The position numbers and the translations under genes were made by a program. From an uncultured Flavobacteriales bacterium (GTDB lineage: Bacteria; Bacteroidota; Bacteroidia; Flavobacteriales_E; Vicingaceae): a DNA stretch of 64,000 nt. The notes below the pieces were generated by a model. That model was not told where the DNA came from. It saw only the letters and a program-made list of their open reading frames with translations, and did no database searches. This document shows, piece by piece, positions 7,777-18,000 of this stretch (its first letter is position 1; each line of letters opens with the position of its first letter). Where the stretch lies: NCBI GenBank assembly GCA_937901255.1, contig CALCHN010000064.1, forward strand, positions 1-64,000, read 5' to 3'.

Positions 7777-10551
7777 ATGGAATCAAATTTAATTATTGTA
7801 CCTATTGTATTATCAGTATTAGGTTTATTATTCATGTTAGTTAAAATGGCATGGGTTAAAAAGCAAAGTCCAGGAAATGAAAAAATGCAAGAAATTTCCA
7901 AAAACATTAAAGAAGGAGCAATGGCATTTTTAAGTGCCGAATACAAATTGTTATCAATTTTTGTTGTAATAGCTTCTGTTGCATTATTTGGAATTTCTAT
8001 GGCAGTAGCTACAACACATTGGTTAATAGTACCTGCATTTATCGTTGGTGCTGTTTTTTCTGCTTTAGCAGGAAACATTGGAATGAGAGTAGCTACAGAT
8101 GCAAATGCAAGAACAACCGAAGCTGCTCGTACAAGTTTACCTCAAGCCTTAAAAGTTTCTTTTGGTGGTGGTACAGTAATGGGCTTAGGAGTTGCTGGTT
8201 TAGCAGTATTAGGATTAAGTTTATTCTTCATGGTTTTTGTTAAAATGTTTATTACAGAAGGTGGAAACTTTTACGATGAAATGACAGTGGTTTTAGAAGC
8301 GTTAGCAGGTTTCTCTTTAGGAGCTGAATCTATTGCCTTATTTGCTAGAGTAGGTGGTGGTATTTATACCAAAGCTGCTGATGTTGGAGCTGATTTAGTT
8401 GGTAAAGTAGAGGCAGGAATTCCTGAAGATGATCCAAGAAACCCAGCAACTATTGCAGATAATGTTGGTGATAATGTTGGTGATGTTGCAGGTATGGGAG
8501 CAGATTTATTTGGTTCTTATGTAGCTACTGTGTTAGCATCTATGGTGTTAGGAAACTACATTATTAGAGATATGGAAGCTTCGGGGCAAGTAATAGAAGC
8601 ATTTAACGGAATGGGAGCTATACTTTTACCTATTTTAATAGCAGGTGTTGGTATCATATCTTCTATTTTAGGAACTTTTTTAGTGAGAGTAAAAAACAAC
8701 GAAGCAAAAGAAGCTCAAGTTCAAAAAGCATTAGATTTAGGAAATATTGTTTCTATTTTAATAACAGCAGTTGCAGGTTGGTTTTTAATTAGCTACATGT
8801 TGCCAGAAACAATTACAGGAATGAAGTTTTTTGGGGAAGAACCAAAAGATATTCCTAGCAGACATGTGTTCTATGCTACATTAGTAGGATTAGGTGTGGG
8901 GTATTTAATATCAATGTTTACAGCTTACTATACTTCATTAGGTAAAAAACCGGTAATGGATATTGTTCAAAATTCATCAACAGGTGCTGCAACAAATATT
9001 ATTGCAGGATTATCTGTAGGGATGATTTCTACTTTTTCATCAGTAATATTATTTGCTGTAGCCATTTGGGGTTCTTATGAATTAGCAGGTTTTTACGGAG
9101 TAGCTTTGGCAGCATCTTCTATGATGGCTACAACAGCTATGCAATTAGCTATTGACGCATTCGGTCCAATTGCCGATAATGCTGGTGGAGTAGCAGAAAT
9201 GAGTGAGTTACCTAAAGAAGTTAGAGAAAGAACAGATGTGTTAGATTCAGTAGGAAACACTACAGCTGCTGTAGGAAAAGGATTTGCAATTGCTTCGGCA
9301 GCGTTAACAGCCTTAGCTTTATTTGCAGCTTACGTTACCTTTACAGGAATTGATGGTATTAATATTTTTAAAGCAGACGTTTTAGCAGCATTATTTGTTG
9401 GAGGTATGATTCCAGTAGTTTTCTCTGCATTAGCAATGAAATCTGTTGGAAAAGCAGCCATGGATATGGTAATGGAAGTTAGACGTCAGTTTAAAGAAAT
9501 TCCAGGAATTTTAGAAGGAACAGGTAAACCAGAATATGGTAAATGTGTTGAAATATCTACCAAAGCAGCATTAAGAGAAATGATGTTGCCAGGTGCATTA
9601 ACCATTGTTACACCAGTAATTGTAGGGTTTTTAATGGGAGCAGAAGCTTTAGGAGCCTATATGGCTGGAGTTACTGTTTCTGGTGTGCTTTGGGCAATTT
9701 TCCAAAACAATGCTGGTGGAGCTTGGGATAACGCTAAAAAATCTTTTGAAGCAGGTGTAATGATTAATGGAGAAATGACTTACAAAGGTTCTGATGCTCA
9801 CAAAGCAGCAGTTACTGGAGATACTGTTGGAGATCCTTTTAAAGATACCTCAGGACCATCAATGAACATTTTAATTAAATTAACTTGTTTAATTGGTTTG
9901 GTAATCGCTCCTATATTAGGCGGTCATACCGAAGGTCATGGTGCAGAGTCTGCTACAACTGAGGTTGTAGCTACAGAACAAGTTGCTGAAAATACATCTA
10001 AAGATATTAGCGAATTACAAGGGGAGTGGATTTTAGATGAAGCACATTCTTATGTAGATTTTTCAATCAGACATTTACTAGCTACTTCTAAAGGAAGTTT
10101 CCAAAAAGTTACTGGTAATGTTAATTTTGATAATGAAAATTCGGCAATAGAAATAGTAATGGATGTAAATTCAATTTACACAGGAAATGAAAAAAGAGAT
10201 AAACACCTTAGAAGTGATGAGTTTTTTGATGTAGAAAAATATCCAACTATTAAGTTTGTTTCAAATAATGTTGTTAAAACAGAAGAAGGATATACTGCAA
10301 ATGGTACACTTACTATGAGAGATGTTACCAAAGATGCTTCTTTTAATTTTGTTTACTTAGGAAAACAAGATACACCATGGGGATTTCCATCTGCTGCATT
10401 TAGTGGTAAACTTAAAGTAAATAAAAATGATTTTGGATTAACTTACGGAGGAAGCATGTTAGGTGAAGAAGTAACTGTAGAGTATTCTTTTGAATTAAAT
10501 CCAAAACAAGAAGAAGTAGTAGAAGAAAATAACGAAGAAACTGCTGAGTAA
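7777..10551 (+). CDS. hppA: membrane-bound ion-pumping pyrophosphatase fused to a C-terminal YceI domain
   Basis: Residues 1 to about 715 form a membrane pyrophosphatase with many transmembrane helices, coupling PPi hydrolysis to H+ or Na+ export. The catalytic loop (about 200-250) contains EDDPRNPATIADNVGDNVGD. The GNTTAAVGKG motif near 493 has Ala where K+-independent enzymes have Lys, so the pump is probably K+-dependent. Residues about 745-910 are a YceI-like lipocalin domain (LDEAHSYVDFSIRHL near its start), after an Ala/Glu/Thr-rich linker and before an acidic tail. Family enzymes usually end near residue 700-800. The C-terminus of these pumps faces the periplasm, which suits YceI, normally an exported isoprenoid-binding protein. 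The frame is open throughout, so this is a real fusion. Confidence 0.92.
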   Translation: MESNLIIVPIVLSVLGLLFMLVKMAWVKKQSPGNEKMQEISKNIKEGAMAFLSAEYKLLSIFVVIASVALFGISMAVATTHWLIVPAFIVGAVFSALAGNIGMRVATDANARTTEAARTSLPQALKVSFGGGTVMGLGVAGLAVLGLSLFFMVFVKMFITEGGNFYDEMTVVLEALAGFSLGAESIALFARVGGGIYTKAADVGADLVGKVEAGIPEDDPRNPATIADNVGDNVGDVAGMGADLFGSYVATVLASMVLGNYIIRDMEASGQVIEAFNGMGAILLPILIAGVGIISSILGTFLVRVKNNEAKEAQVQKALDLGNIVSILITAVAGWFLISYMLPETITGMKFFGEEPKDIPSRHVFYATLVGLGVGYLISMFTAYYTSLGKKPVMDIVQNSSTGAATNIIAGLSVGMISTFSSVILFAVAIWGSYELAGFYGVALAASSMMATTAMQLAIDAFGPIADNAGGVAEMSELPKEVRERTDVLDSVGNTTAAVGKGFAIASAALTALALFAAYVTFTGIDGINIFKADVLAALFVGGMIPVVFSALAMKSVGKAAMDMVMEVRRQFKEIPGILEGTGKPEYGKCVEISTKAALREMMLPGALTIVTPVIVGFLMGAEALGAYMAGVTVSGVLWAIFQNNAGGAWDNAKKSFEAGVMINGEMTYKGSDAHKAAVTGDTVGDPFKDTSGPSMNILIKLTCLIGLVIAPILGGHTEGHGAESATTEVVATEQVAENTSKDISELQGEWILDEAHSYVDFSIRHLLATSKGSFQKVTGNVNFDNENSAIEIVMDVNSIYTGNEKRDKHLRSDEFFDVEKYPTIKFVSNNVVKTEEGYTANGTLTMRDVTKDASFNFVYLGKQDTPWGFPSAAFSGKLKVNKNDFGLTYGGSMLGEEVTVEYSFELNPKQEEVVEENNEETAE

Positions 10552-10610
10552 AATCAACAACAGAAATATACTACAAACCCCGTAAAATGGAGTTTGTAAA
10601 GCAAATAAAA

Positions 10611-10645
10611 AAATACGGCATAAGGCATATGCCGTATTTTTTTTT
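10611..10645 (+). terminator. rho-independent terminator of hppA
   Basis: The stem AAATACGGCAT (10611-10621) pairs with ATGCCGTATTT (10629-10639) and is followed by a T run. It lies 60 nt after the hppA stop. Confidence 0.85.
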
Positions 10646-10662
10646 GCAATAATGTTTTTTTA

Positions 10663-10692
10663 TTGTTTGAATAATAAATCTTTATATATTTG
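10663..10692 (+). promoter_or_regulatory. promoter of the 10731 outer-membrane protein gene
   Basis: TTG at 10663-10665, a 19-nt spacer and TATATTTG at 10685-10692 match the Bacteroidota sigma-A consensus closely. The ATG follows 38 nt after the -7 element. Confidence 0.75.
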
Positions 10693-10730
10693 CCGCAACT
10701 AAAATTATTATAATTTAAAAAAATTTAAAC

Positions 10731-11603
10731 ATGAAAAAACTTACTATTTATTTAGGGGCTGTGTTAGCAGGTTTGTTGATGACGAGCGATACATTTGCCC
10801 AATTATCAGATCGTATTAATAACCCTAGTGTTTTTAATACAGGAACAAGACCTGTTGCAGGTAATTATGCATTTTATATGGGCATAGATATGCAACAACT
10901 AGGTGCTATGTTTGATGAAGAGGAGGATGTAGATGTTAGAACTACTATTCCTTTGATTAATGCTAGATATTATTATAAAGATGATTTAGTTTTAAGAGCA
11001 GGTTTCACCATGTGGAAAAGTAAGAGAAGTTTAGAGGGTGAGATTGATACTGCTTCAGCTACTGCTTCAAATCCTTTTTCTTTAGCAGGACAAGGAGTAG
11101 GTTCTTTTTATGAGCACAAAGAAATTGATGCTTATGGATTATTTCACGTAGGTATAGAAAAACACTTTAAAACTTCTAACTTATTAGATGGTTATATAGG
11201 AGCTAGCTTACCTTTTGGGTATTCTAGAGGTTCTGAATATACTACTATGGGAGCAGATTTTACAACAGATTACGAAAAAGTAACCGCTAGTAGATTTGGC
11301 TTAGTGTATGGTATTGAGTTATTTTTTGGTTTTAATGCTTTTGTTGCTGATTTACCACTTTCTATTGGTGCTGAAGTAGGAATTAGAGGATTAGGATTAA
11401 CTAGTAACCAATACAACTACGATGTTGAAGGTTCAGTTGGTGGTGTAACTTACTCTGGAGAGTTTAGTACCAACAACATTGATGATTTTGAAAATACTGT
11501 TGAGCAAACAAGAGCTGATGGATTGAGATTTTCATCATTAAAAACAAGTGAATTTGATACTCAAGGTATGTTAAGATTTACAATTAGTTACTATTTTAAA
11601 TAA
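10731..11603 (+). CDS. outer-membrane beta-barrel protein, function unknown
   Basis: The 290-residue precursor has a Sec signal peptide (MKKLTIYLGAVLAGLLMTSDTFAQ). Alternating polar and hydrophobic strands follow, ending in LRFTISYYFK, an aromatic C-terminal strand typical of barrels. Length and layout resemble small opacity-like or OprF-like barrels. It is transcribed from a strong promoter and followed after 9 nt by a lipoprotein gene, so the two probably form an operon. It looks distantly similar in design to the barrel encoded at 18580-19494. I do not recognise a specific family. Confidence 0.7.
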   Translation: MKKLTIYLGAVLAGLLMTSDTFAQLSDRINNPSVFNTGTRPVAGNYAFYMGIDMQQLGAMFDEEEDVDVRTTIPLINARYYYKDDLVLRAGFTMWKSKRSLEGEIDTASATASNPFSLAGQGVGSFYEHKEIDAYGLFHVGIEKHFKTSNLLDGYIGASLPFGYSRGSEYTTMGADFTTDYEKVTASRFGLVYGIELFFGFNAFVADLPLSIGAEVGIRGLGLTSNQYNYDVEGSVGGVTYSGEFSTNNIDDFENTVEQTRADGLRFSSLKTSEFDTQGMLRFTISYYFK

Positions 11604-11612
11604 TATAAAGAT

Positions 11613-12062
11613 ATGACAAATAAATTAAAAACATTTCTATCTATTACAGTAGTGGCTTTATTGTTATCTTCATGTGCTGTAAATACGAGTAGAAATATGA
11701 GACAAGCTAGTCTAATGCCTGATTATGTAAGGTTAGATTTAACATTAGACGATTATGAATTTGTTGGCGAAACTGAAGTTGAGGTGGAGTATCATAGATA
11801 TTTAGGACTTATAACTTATGTAAATACTGTTAATGGTCAAAATGTATCTAACAACCGAAACTACGTTAACCTTCAAGGTACTAGAAATGTTAGATTAGAC
11901 GGAAGAAGACAACTTAGAAGAGCTATGTTTAAAGCTTACAAAGAGTTTCCTGCTGCTGATTTTCTAATTCCTACAATGAGTACAGAAGAAGTGCAACAAA
12001 TGTTTTTAGGAAGAAAAGTTAAAGTTACGGCTAAAGTTAAAGCGTACAAAATAAGAAAATAA
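11613..12062 (+). CDS. small lipoprotein, function unknown
   Basis: The 149-residue precursor has a lipobox (LLSSC, Cys21) after a short hydrophobic signal, so it should be anchored in the outer membrane or periplasmic face. The mature part is rich in Arg and beta-forming residues: an LTLDDYEFVGE segment, then DGRRQLRRAMFKAYKEFPAADF. No known domain is recognised. It is the second gene of a two-gene unit with the barrel protein at 10731 and is closed by a terminator 18 nt downstream. A partner role at the outer membrane is a reasonable inference. Confidence 0.7.
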   Translation: MTNKLKTFLSITVVALLLSSCAVNTSRNMRQASLMPDYVRLDLTLDDYEFVGETEVEVEYHRYLGLITYVNTVNGQNVSNNRNYVNLQGTRNVRLDGRRQLRRAMFKAYKEFPAADFLIPTMSTEEVQQMFLGRKVKVTAKVKAYKIRK

Positions 12063-12080
12063 CAATTTGATTTTTAATTA

Positions 12081-12113
12081 AAAGTACCTTTGAAAAAAGG
12101 TACTTTTTTTTTA
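12081..12113 (+). terminator. rho-independent terminator after the 11613 lipoprotein gene
   Basis: The stem AAAGTACCTT (12081-12090) pairs with AAGGTACTTT (12097-12106) and is followed by a T run. Confidence 0.85.
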
Positions 12114-12142
12114 TATTTACATTTTATTTTACACCATATAAT

Positions 12143-12940
12143 ATGCATAATAACAAGAATATATTATTTATCGCAATTGTTACACTAATCGCACTTGTCT
12201 CTTGCAATAAAGAAGAGAAAAGCTCTAATTTAACTATCCTCCCAGCAGAGAATTATTTACTTAGAGATACTAGTAATGTTATTAATTTTACAATAAAAGT
12301 AGAATCAACCAATGATTTAGCAAGATACAGAATAACACAAACAATTGATAATTCTACAACTACTATTAAAGATGAATTAATAAGTGGTAAAAATTATATA
12401 GATTGGTTTGACTATACAGTTCCAAATTCATTTCAAGGTTATGGCAGACATGAAATTAAATTAATTTTTACCACCATAGATGTAAAAGGAGCTGAAATGA
12501 ACAGGGCAAAATTGATTTATGTAGATATAACCGATAGAACCCTAGCAGAAAATTCTGGAAATACCATGTACTCAGCATTATCTAATCAATTTAATGCTTA
12601 TGATTTGCTAACGAATACACCTAAGTACAATACAGATTCAACTGCTCATATATTTGATTTTACTAAACCAAATACAAACGATACGTTAGGTAGAGTTTGG
12701 ATTTCACCTTCAGGTGTTAAGTTTGTTAAATTAAATGGATTTGATTATGCTAATGCAACCGCATCGTCTGTTACTAACGCTTATAATTCTAGTGTTAAAA
12801 ACGATACATTAAGAAATTTAACCGATGGAGACATTGTAATTACAAAAGTGGGTAGTACTTACATGGCTCTAAAAATGGTTTATGTTATTGATGATGTAGG
12901 AAACGCTAACGATAGATATATTTTTAGTATTAAAAAATAA
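12143..12940 (+). CDS. lipoprotein, function unknown, first gene of the caspase cluster
   Basis: The 265-residue precursor has a lipobox (LVSC, Cys21). The mature part starts NKEEKSSNLTILPAENYLL and is mostly beta, with an Ig-like feel in its first half (residues about 35-130). The second half resembles a domain predicted to sense or bind, with repeated references to aromatic and Asn-rich turns, but I cannot assign a family. It precedes the caspase-like gene by 12 nt and the propeller/SpoIIE gene follows, so all three are probably one transcript. An envelope location is clear from the lipobox; the function is not. Confidence 0.7.
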   Translation: MHNNKNILFIAIVTLIALVSCNKEEKSSNLTILPAENYLLRDTSNVINFTIKVESTNDLARYRITQTIDNSTTTIKDELISGKNYIDWFDYTVPNSFQGYGRHEIKLIFTTIDVKGAEMNRAKLIYVDITDRTLAENSGNTMYSALSNQFNAYDLLTNTPKYNTDSTAHIFDFTKPNTNDTLGRVWISPSGVKFVKLNGFDYANATASSVTNAYNSSVKNDTLRNLTDGDIVITKVGSTYMALKMVYVIDDVGNANDRYIFSIKK

Positions 12941-12952
12941 AATAGTAAGCTT

Positions 12953-15016
12953 ATGCAACTTCTTAAACTAATAGGATTAATTGTTCTCTTTTGTTACTCA
13001 AATATCAGTGCACAAGAGTTGATAGAACTAACTTCAAAAAAAGAATTTGAAGAAAAAGGAAATAACCATATAAGTTCAGCAGTTTTAACAACCGATGGTT
13101 ACCATGTGGTTACTGGCTACACTCAAAACAATAGCAAAGGTGGAAAAGATATTTGGGTAGCTAAACTTAGTATTGCTGGTGAATTAATTTGGCAAAAAAC
13201 TTTTGGAGATATTAATAATGATGAAGGAACAGCAATAATAGAAGCATTAGATGGAGATTATGCTGTGGTTGGACATTCTATTAATTCAACCTCTGGATAT
13301 ACAGAAGGCTGGTTTTTAAAGTTAGATCAAACCGGAAAACTAGTTAGTCAGTCAACTTTTAAATTATCTTCTTACGAAAAACTTAATGACATTAAAATTT
13401 TTGATAAAAAAAGCTTTATTGTTTGTGGAGTTAGAAAAGAAGCAGGAGACGATGATCTTAATTTTTCTATTTTAAGAATAAACAACAAAGGAGTTAAACT
13501 ATGGCAACAGCATTTAGGCACTCAATATTTCTCCGATGAATCACAAACATTAGTAGTTACCGCTCAACAAGAAATTTTAGTGGCAGGTTATACCACCAAT
13601 AATAAAAAAATGCAACAAGTATATTTAGTTAAACTAGATGCTTATGGAAAAATACTTTTTGATGAAAAATTAGGAGAAGAAGCTGAGTTTAACAACATTT
13701 TATCTATGGAAGAAACACCAGATGGAAAAGTACTAATGGCTGGTTACACCTCTGTAGAAACTAATGGAGCTGAAGATGTGCTAGTAATGATTTACGATAA
13801 ATTAAGAAAAACCATTACCAAAAAATCTTTTGGAAAACATAATGCCGATAAACTAAATAGCATAACCACTTATAAAGGAGGCTACCTTGCCACTGGTTCA
13901 TCCAATTCGTTAAAAGGAGATAGAGAAAAATTATACATTGTTAAATTTGATAAGGAGCTAAATGTAGAATGGGAAAGAGCTTATTTAGATGGCGATAAAA
14001 CTGTTGGTGCTGATATAGTTATTAACCATGATGGGTTTACCATTTTTGGTTCAATTGAAAAAAATAAAATAGAAAATGCACTAATAGTAAACTATAAAGA
14101 TAACAGCAGTAGTTTATTGTCTGAAACTACTCCCGAAGCCAAAGTTGCAGCATTACAAAAACATGCTACAAAAGATGGAATATCATTATTATCAAATGTA
14201 TTGGTGCAAGAATTTGAAGATGTTACCTACAGAGGAAGCGGAGACCCGCTAAAAGGATTAAATGTTTCTAAATCCTTAGAAGATTTAAAAGTGGGCAACT
14301 ATTATGCTTTAATTATTGGAATTGATAAATATTCTGGCTCATGGACTCCCTTAAAAAATGCAGTAAACGATGCTAAAACTATTGAAACAACCCTAAAGTC
14401 GAAATATAAATTTCATCAATTTAAAACATTATATAATGAACAAGCTACCAGAGCAAATATAATTACAGCAATGGAATGGTTAGTAGCTAACGTTAAGCCA
14501 GAAGATAATGTATTTATATATTATTCCGGACACGGAGAATTTAAAAAAGAATTAAATAAAGGCTATTGGGTGCCATTTGGAGCTACTACTATGTCCACTT
14601 CCAATTATATTTCTAATAGTGATATTCAAACATTTATAAAAGGAATTCAATCTCAACATACCTTATTAGTTGCAGATGCTTGTTTTAGTGGAGATATTTT
14701 TAGAGGAAATACCATGTCTGTTCCGTTTGAAAACTCGCCAAAATATTATAAAAAAGTACATAGTTTAAAATCTCGTCAGGCAATGACATCTGGTGGTGTA
14801 GAGCCTGTTATGGATGGTGGAAAAGACGGGCACTCCGTATTTGCCTATTATTTATTAAAAGCCTTAAGAGAGAATGATTCAGAAATGATGGATGCAAGTC
14901 AGGTGTTTAATAAAATAAAAATTCCGGTTTATAACAATTCAGATCAATCTCCCGATTTTAATCCTATCAGTAAATCTGGCGATGAAGGTGGTCAATTTAT
15001 ATTCATGAAAAAATAA
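12953..15016 (+). CDS. exported caspase-like (peptidase C14) protein with N-terminal repeat region
   Basis: This 687-residue protein starts with a signal peptide (MQLLKLIGLIVLFCYSNISAQ). Residues about 25-385 are WQKTFGD-type repeats with DG/GG turns, resembling a secreted beta-propeller-like region. Residues about 455-685 are a caspase-fold domain: YYALIIGIDKYS near its start, catalytic His527 in YYSGHG and catalytic Cys577 in DACFSG. Both catalytic residues are present, so it should be active. The signal peptide places the protease outside the cytoplasm, unlike most bacterial caspase homologues discussed in immunity. It lies 12 nt after a lipoprotein gene and 17 nt before the propeller/SpoIIE sensor gene. 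Confidence 0.85.
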   Translation: MQLLKLIGLIVLFCYSNISAQELIELTSKKEFEEKGNNHISSAVLTTDGYHVVTGYTQNNSKGGKDIWVAKLSIAGELIWQKTFGDINNDEGTAIIEALDGDYAVVGHSINSTSGYTEGWFLKLDQTGKLVSQSTFKLSSYEKLNDIKIFDKKSFIVCGVRKEAGDDDLNFSILRINNKGVKLWQQHLGTQYFSDESQTLVVTAQQEILVAGYTTNNKKMQQVYLVKLDAYGKILFDEKLGEEAEFNNILSMEETPDGKVLMAGYTSVETNGAEDVLVMIYDKLRKTITKKSFGKHNADKLNSITTYKGGYLATGSSNSLKGDREKLYIVKFDKELNVEWERAYLDGDKTVGADIVINHDGFTIFGSIEKNKIENALIVNYKDNSSSLLSETTPEAKVAALQKHATKDGISLLSNVLVQEFEDVTYRGSGDPLKGLNVSKSLEDLKVGNYYALIIGIDKYSGSWTPLKNAVNDAKTIETTLKSKYKFHQFKTLYNEQATRANIITAMEWLVANVKPEDNVFIYYSGHGEFKKELNKGYWVPFGATTMSTSNYISNSDIQTFIKGIQSQHTLLVADACFSGDIFRGNTMSVPFENSPKYYKKVHSLKSRQAMTSGGVEPVMDGGKDGHSVFAYYLLKALRENDSEMMDASQVFNKIKIPVYNNSDQSPDFNPISKSGDEGGQFIFMKK

Positions 15017-15033
15017 TTAACCCCTTATAATTA

Positions 15034-18000
15034 ATGAGTTTTAGGAGTTTAATTTTCTGTTTTTCAATTTTTGTAACAAGCCTTACATTTGCCCAGAAAA
15101 ATAACTTTAATAGTTATACCATAAAAAACGGTCTGCCACAAAATACCGTTTATAAAATTTTTCAAGATAGTAAAGGCTATATTTGGTTTTGTACTGATGG
15201 AGGAGGAGTTTCTAAATTTGATGGTAGAAAACATCAATACTATGATAAATCAAAAGGCTTAGCCGGAAATGTTGTAAGAGACGTTATAGAAGACCATAAT
15301 GGAAACCTATGGTTTGCTACAGATGAAGGGGTTAGTATATTTGATGGTTTAGTCTTTCAAAACATTGATGAAACGAATGGCTTAAATTCTGAAATTACCA
15401 TTGCTATCTATCAAGATGCTAAACAGCGAATTTGGGTAGGTACCTCTGGAGGAGGGGTGAGCTTAATAGAAAGAAGAGATAGCTTAGTGGTTAAAAATTT
15501 TACCAAAGAAGATGGATTAGCAAGTGATATAGTCCTTTCTATTTTAGAGGATGATTTTAATAGAATTTGGTTGGCATATATAGGTGGAAGTCCTCAAATG
15601 ATATCATATAATTCAGGAAAACTAAAAGTAGAAGAGGTAACTACATCTTTTAACTATGATGTTTCGGCAGTTTATTGCGGAATGAAAGATAGCGAAGGAA
15701 ATATTTGGTATGGATCTATAAACCAAGGTGTTTATAAATATCAGAACATTAGCCTAAAATCTAATCCTACAATTATAAATTATAATATTTTAAATGGGTT
15801 AAAAGATAACTATGTATTGTCATTATGCGAAAGTAATGATGCTATATGGGTAGGTACCAATGATGGAGGAATTCATTATCTTCAAAATAATAAGTTTAAT
15901 TACCTAAGTACTGAAGATGGCTTGCCAAATAATCAAATACTAAATTTATGTAAGGATAGAGAAGAGAATATTTGGATTAGTTGCATGGGAGAAGGAGTAC
16001 TTAAATTAAATGGATTTAGTTTCTCTCACTTTTCTTCAAAAGATGGCTTATTAAGTAATCAGGTTTCTGTTATTAAACGAAATATACACGATAGTACTTT
16101 TTGGATTAGTACCTATGAAAAAGGAATTCAAAAAGTTAAGATAGAAGGAAATAAAATTATTCATCAAAAAGCTATTCTGGCAGACCATCCTTTTTTTAGT
16201 AATGTAAGAACTTTTGATTTTGATGCACATAATAATGCTTGGGTGGGAACTCAAAATGGAATGGTAGTACTTAAAGATGAAGAAATTTATGCAAGTGTTT
16301 CTTCAAAAGATGAATTAGTTGGTGACCAGGTAAATACAATTTTATGTTCAAGTTCTGGAATGGTATGGATAGGCACGAGTAGTGGACTTTCATTTTATAA
16401 TGGTGAAATGTTTGGCGTTTTTTCAGAAGAAGAAGGACTAATTCATAACGAAGTACAAACCATAATAGAAAGTTCTGATGGAACTATTTGGATAGGTACC
16501 TTGGGTGGACTAGCTTCATATTTTGATAACAGTATGACTACTTATAATGAAGAAGAAGGGTTAACCAATTTAAAAATTCACTCACTAGTAGAAGCTGATA
16601 AAAACACTATTCTTATTGGAACTTTTGGAGGAGGAATATATCTACTAAACAAACAAAAGCCAAAAGAAATACAACATCTTTTATTTGATGAACAATTAAC
16701 ATCTAACAATATTTATGGGTTACAATTTAAAGATAAACACACCTTAATAGTAGCAACCGACAAAGGGTTTGATAAAGTTCAATTTAATGATGATTGGACA
16801 ATTAAATCAATTGAGAAATACACAGAAAATAATGGTTTTTTATCTATTGAAAATAATTTAAACACCTTGTTTATTGATGATATCACTAACAACATTTTAT
16901 TTGGAACAGTTAACGGAATTTCAATTTACCAACCAACGCTCGAAAAAAACGAAAACATTTTTCCCTCTATTTTAATTGAAGATATAAAACTTTTTAACCA
17001 ACAGGTAGATTGGACAGAATATGCTTCAATAAATATTGATGGACTTCCTATCAACTTAACCTTGCCCTACAATAAAAACTTTGTATCTTTTCAATTTAGT
17101 ACCATACATTTTACAAATCCAAATAACATTACTTACACTTATAAGCTTCAGGGGTTAAGCGATGATTGGTACACAACCAACAGCAACGAAATCGTTTTTC
17201 AAGGCTTAGAACCGAATCAATATAGGTTAATAGTTAAATCTATTACAGAAAATGGTAAAGAAAGTGCTCCTTACGAATTTTCCTTTGTTATTTCTCCGCC
17301 ATTTTATAAAACTTGGTGGTTTTATACTATAAGTATTCTCTTTTTAATAGGAGTTATATTCTTATACGTAAGGCTTAGGTTAAGCAAATTACAAAAAGAT
17401 AAGCTTGTGCTAGAAGAAACAGTTAAGGAAAGAACTAAAGAAGTGGTGAAACAAAAAGATATTATTGAAGAAAAGAACAAAGAGATTACAGATAGTATCA
17501 CCTATTCGCAACGAATACAAAATGCCATACTGCCTGATGAAGAGAGATTAACTAGTTATTTTAATGAATACGTGGTGTTGTTCAATCCAAAAGATATTGT
17601 AAGTGGTGATTTTTATTGGGCTAATGAAAAAAACGATAAAATTTATTTTGTAGCAGCAGATTGTACCGGACATGGAGTTCCTGGGGCAATTATGAGTGTA
17701 ATAGGACATACAAGTTTAGAAACAACTTTAAAAGATAGTGAAGAGTACAGTGCAGGAGAGTTTTTAGATGAACTTACCAATAACTTAGTACACACTTTAG
17801 CTCAATCTAGCAAACAAGTTATAAAAGACGGAATGGATTTAGGTCTTTGCATTTACGATAAAAAACAAAGCCTTATAGAATATGCCGGAGCTAACAACCC
17901 TATTTATATTATTAGACCAAAAGCAGCTGGTTTTGATGAGGTGTTAAATGAAGAAACCCTATCGTTAGATGCTAAAGATTATAATTTGTTCGAAATTAAA

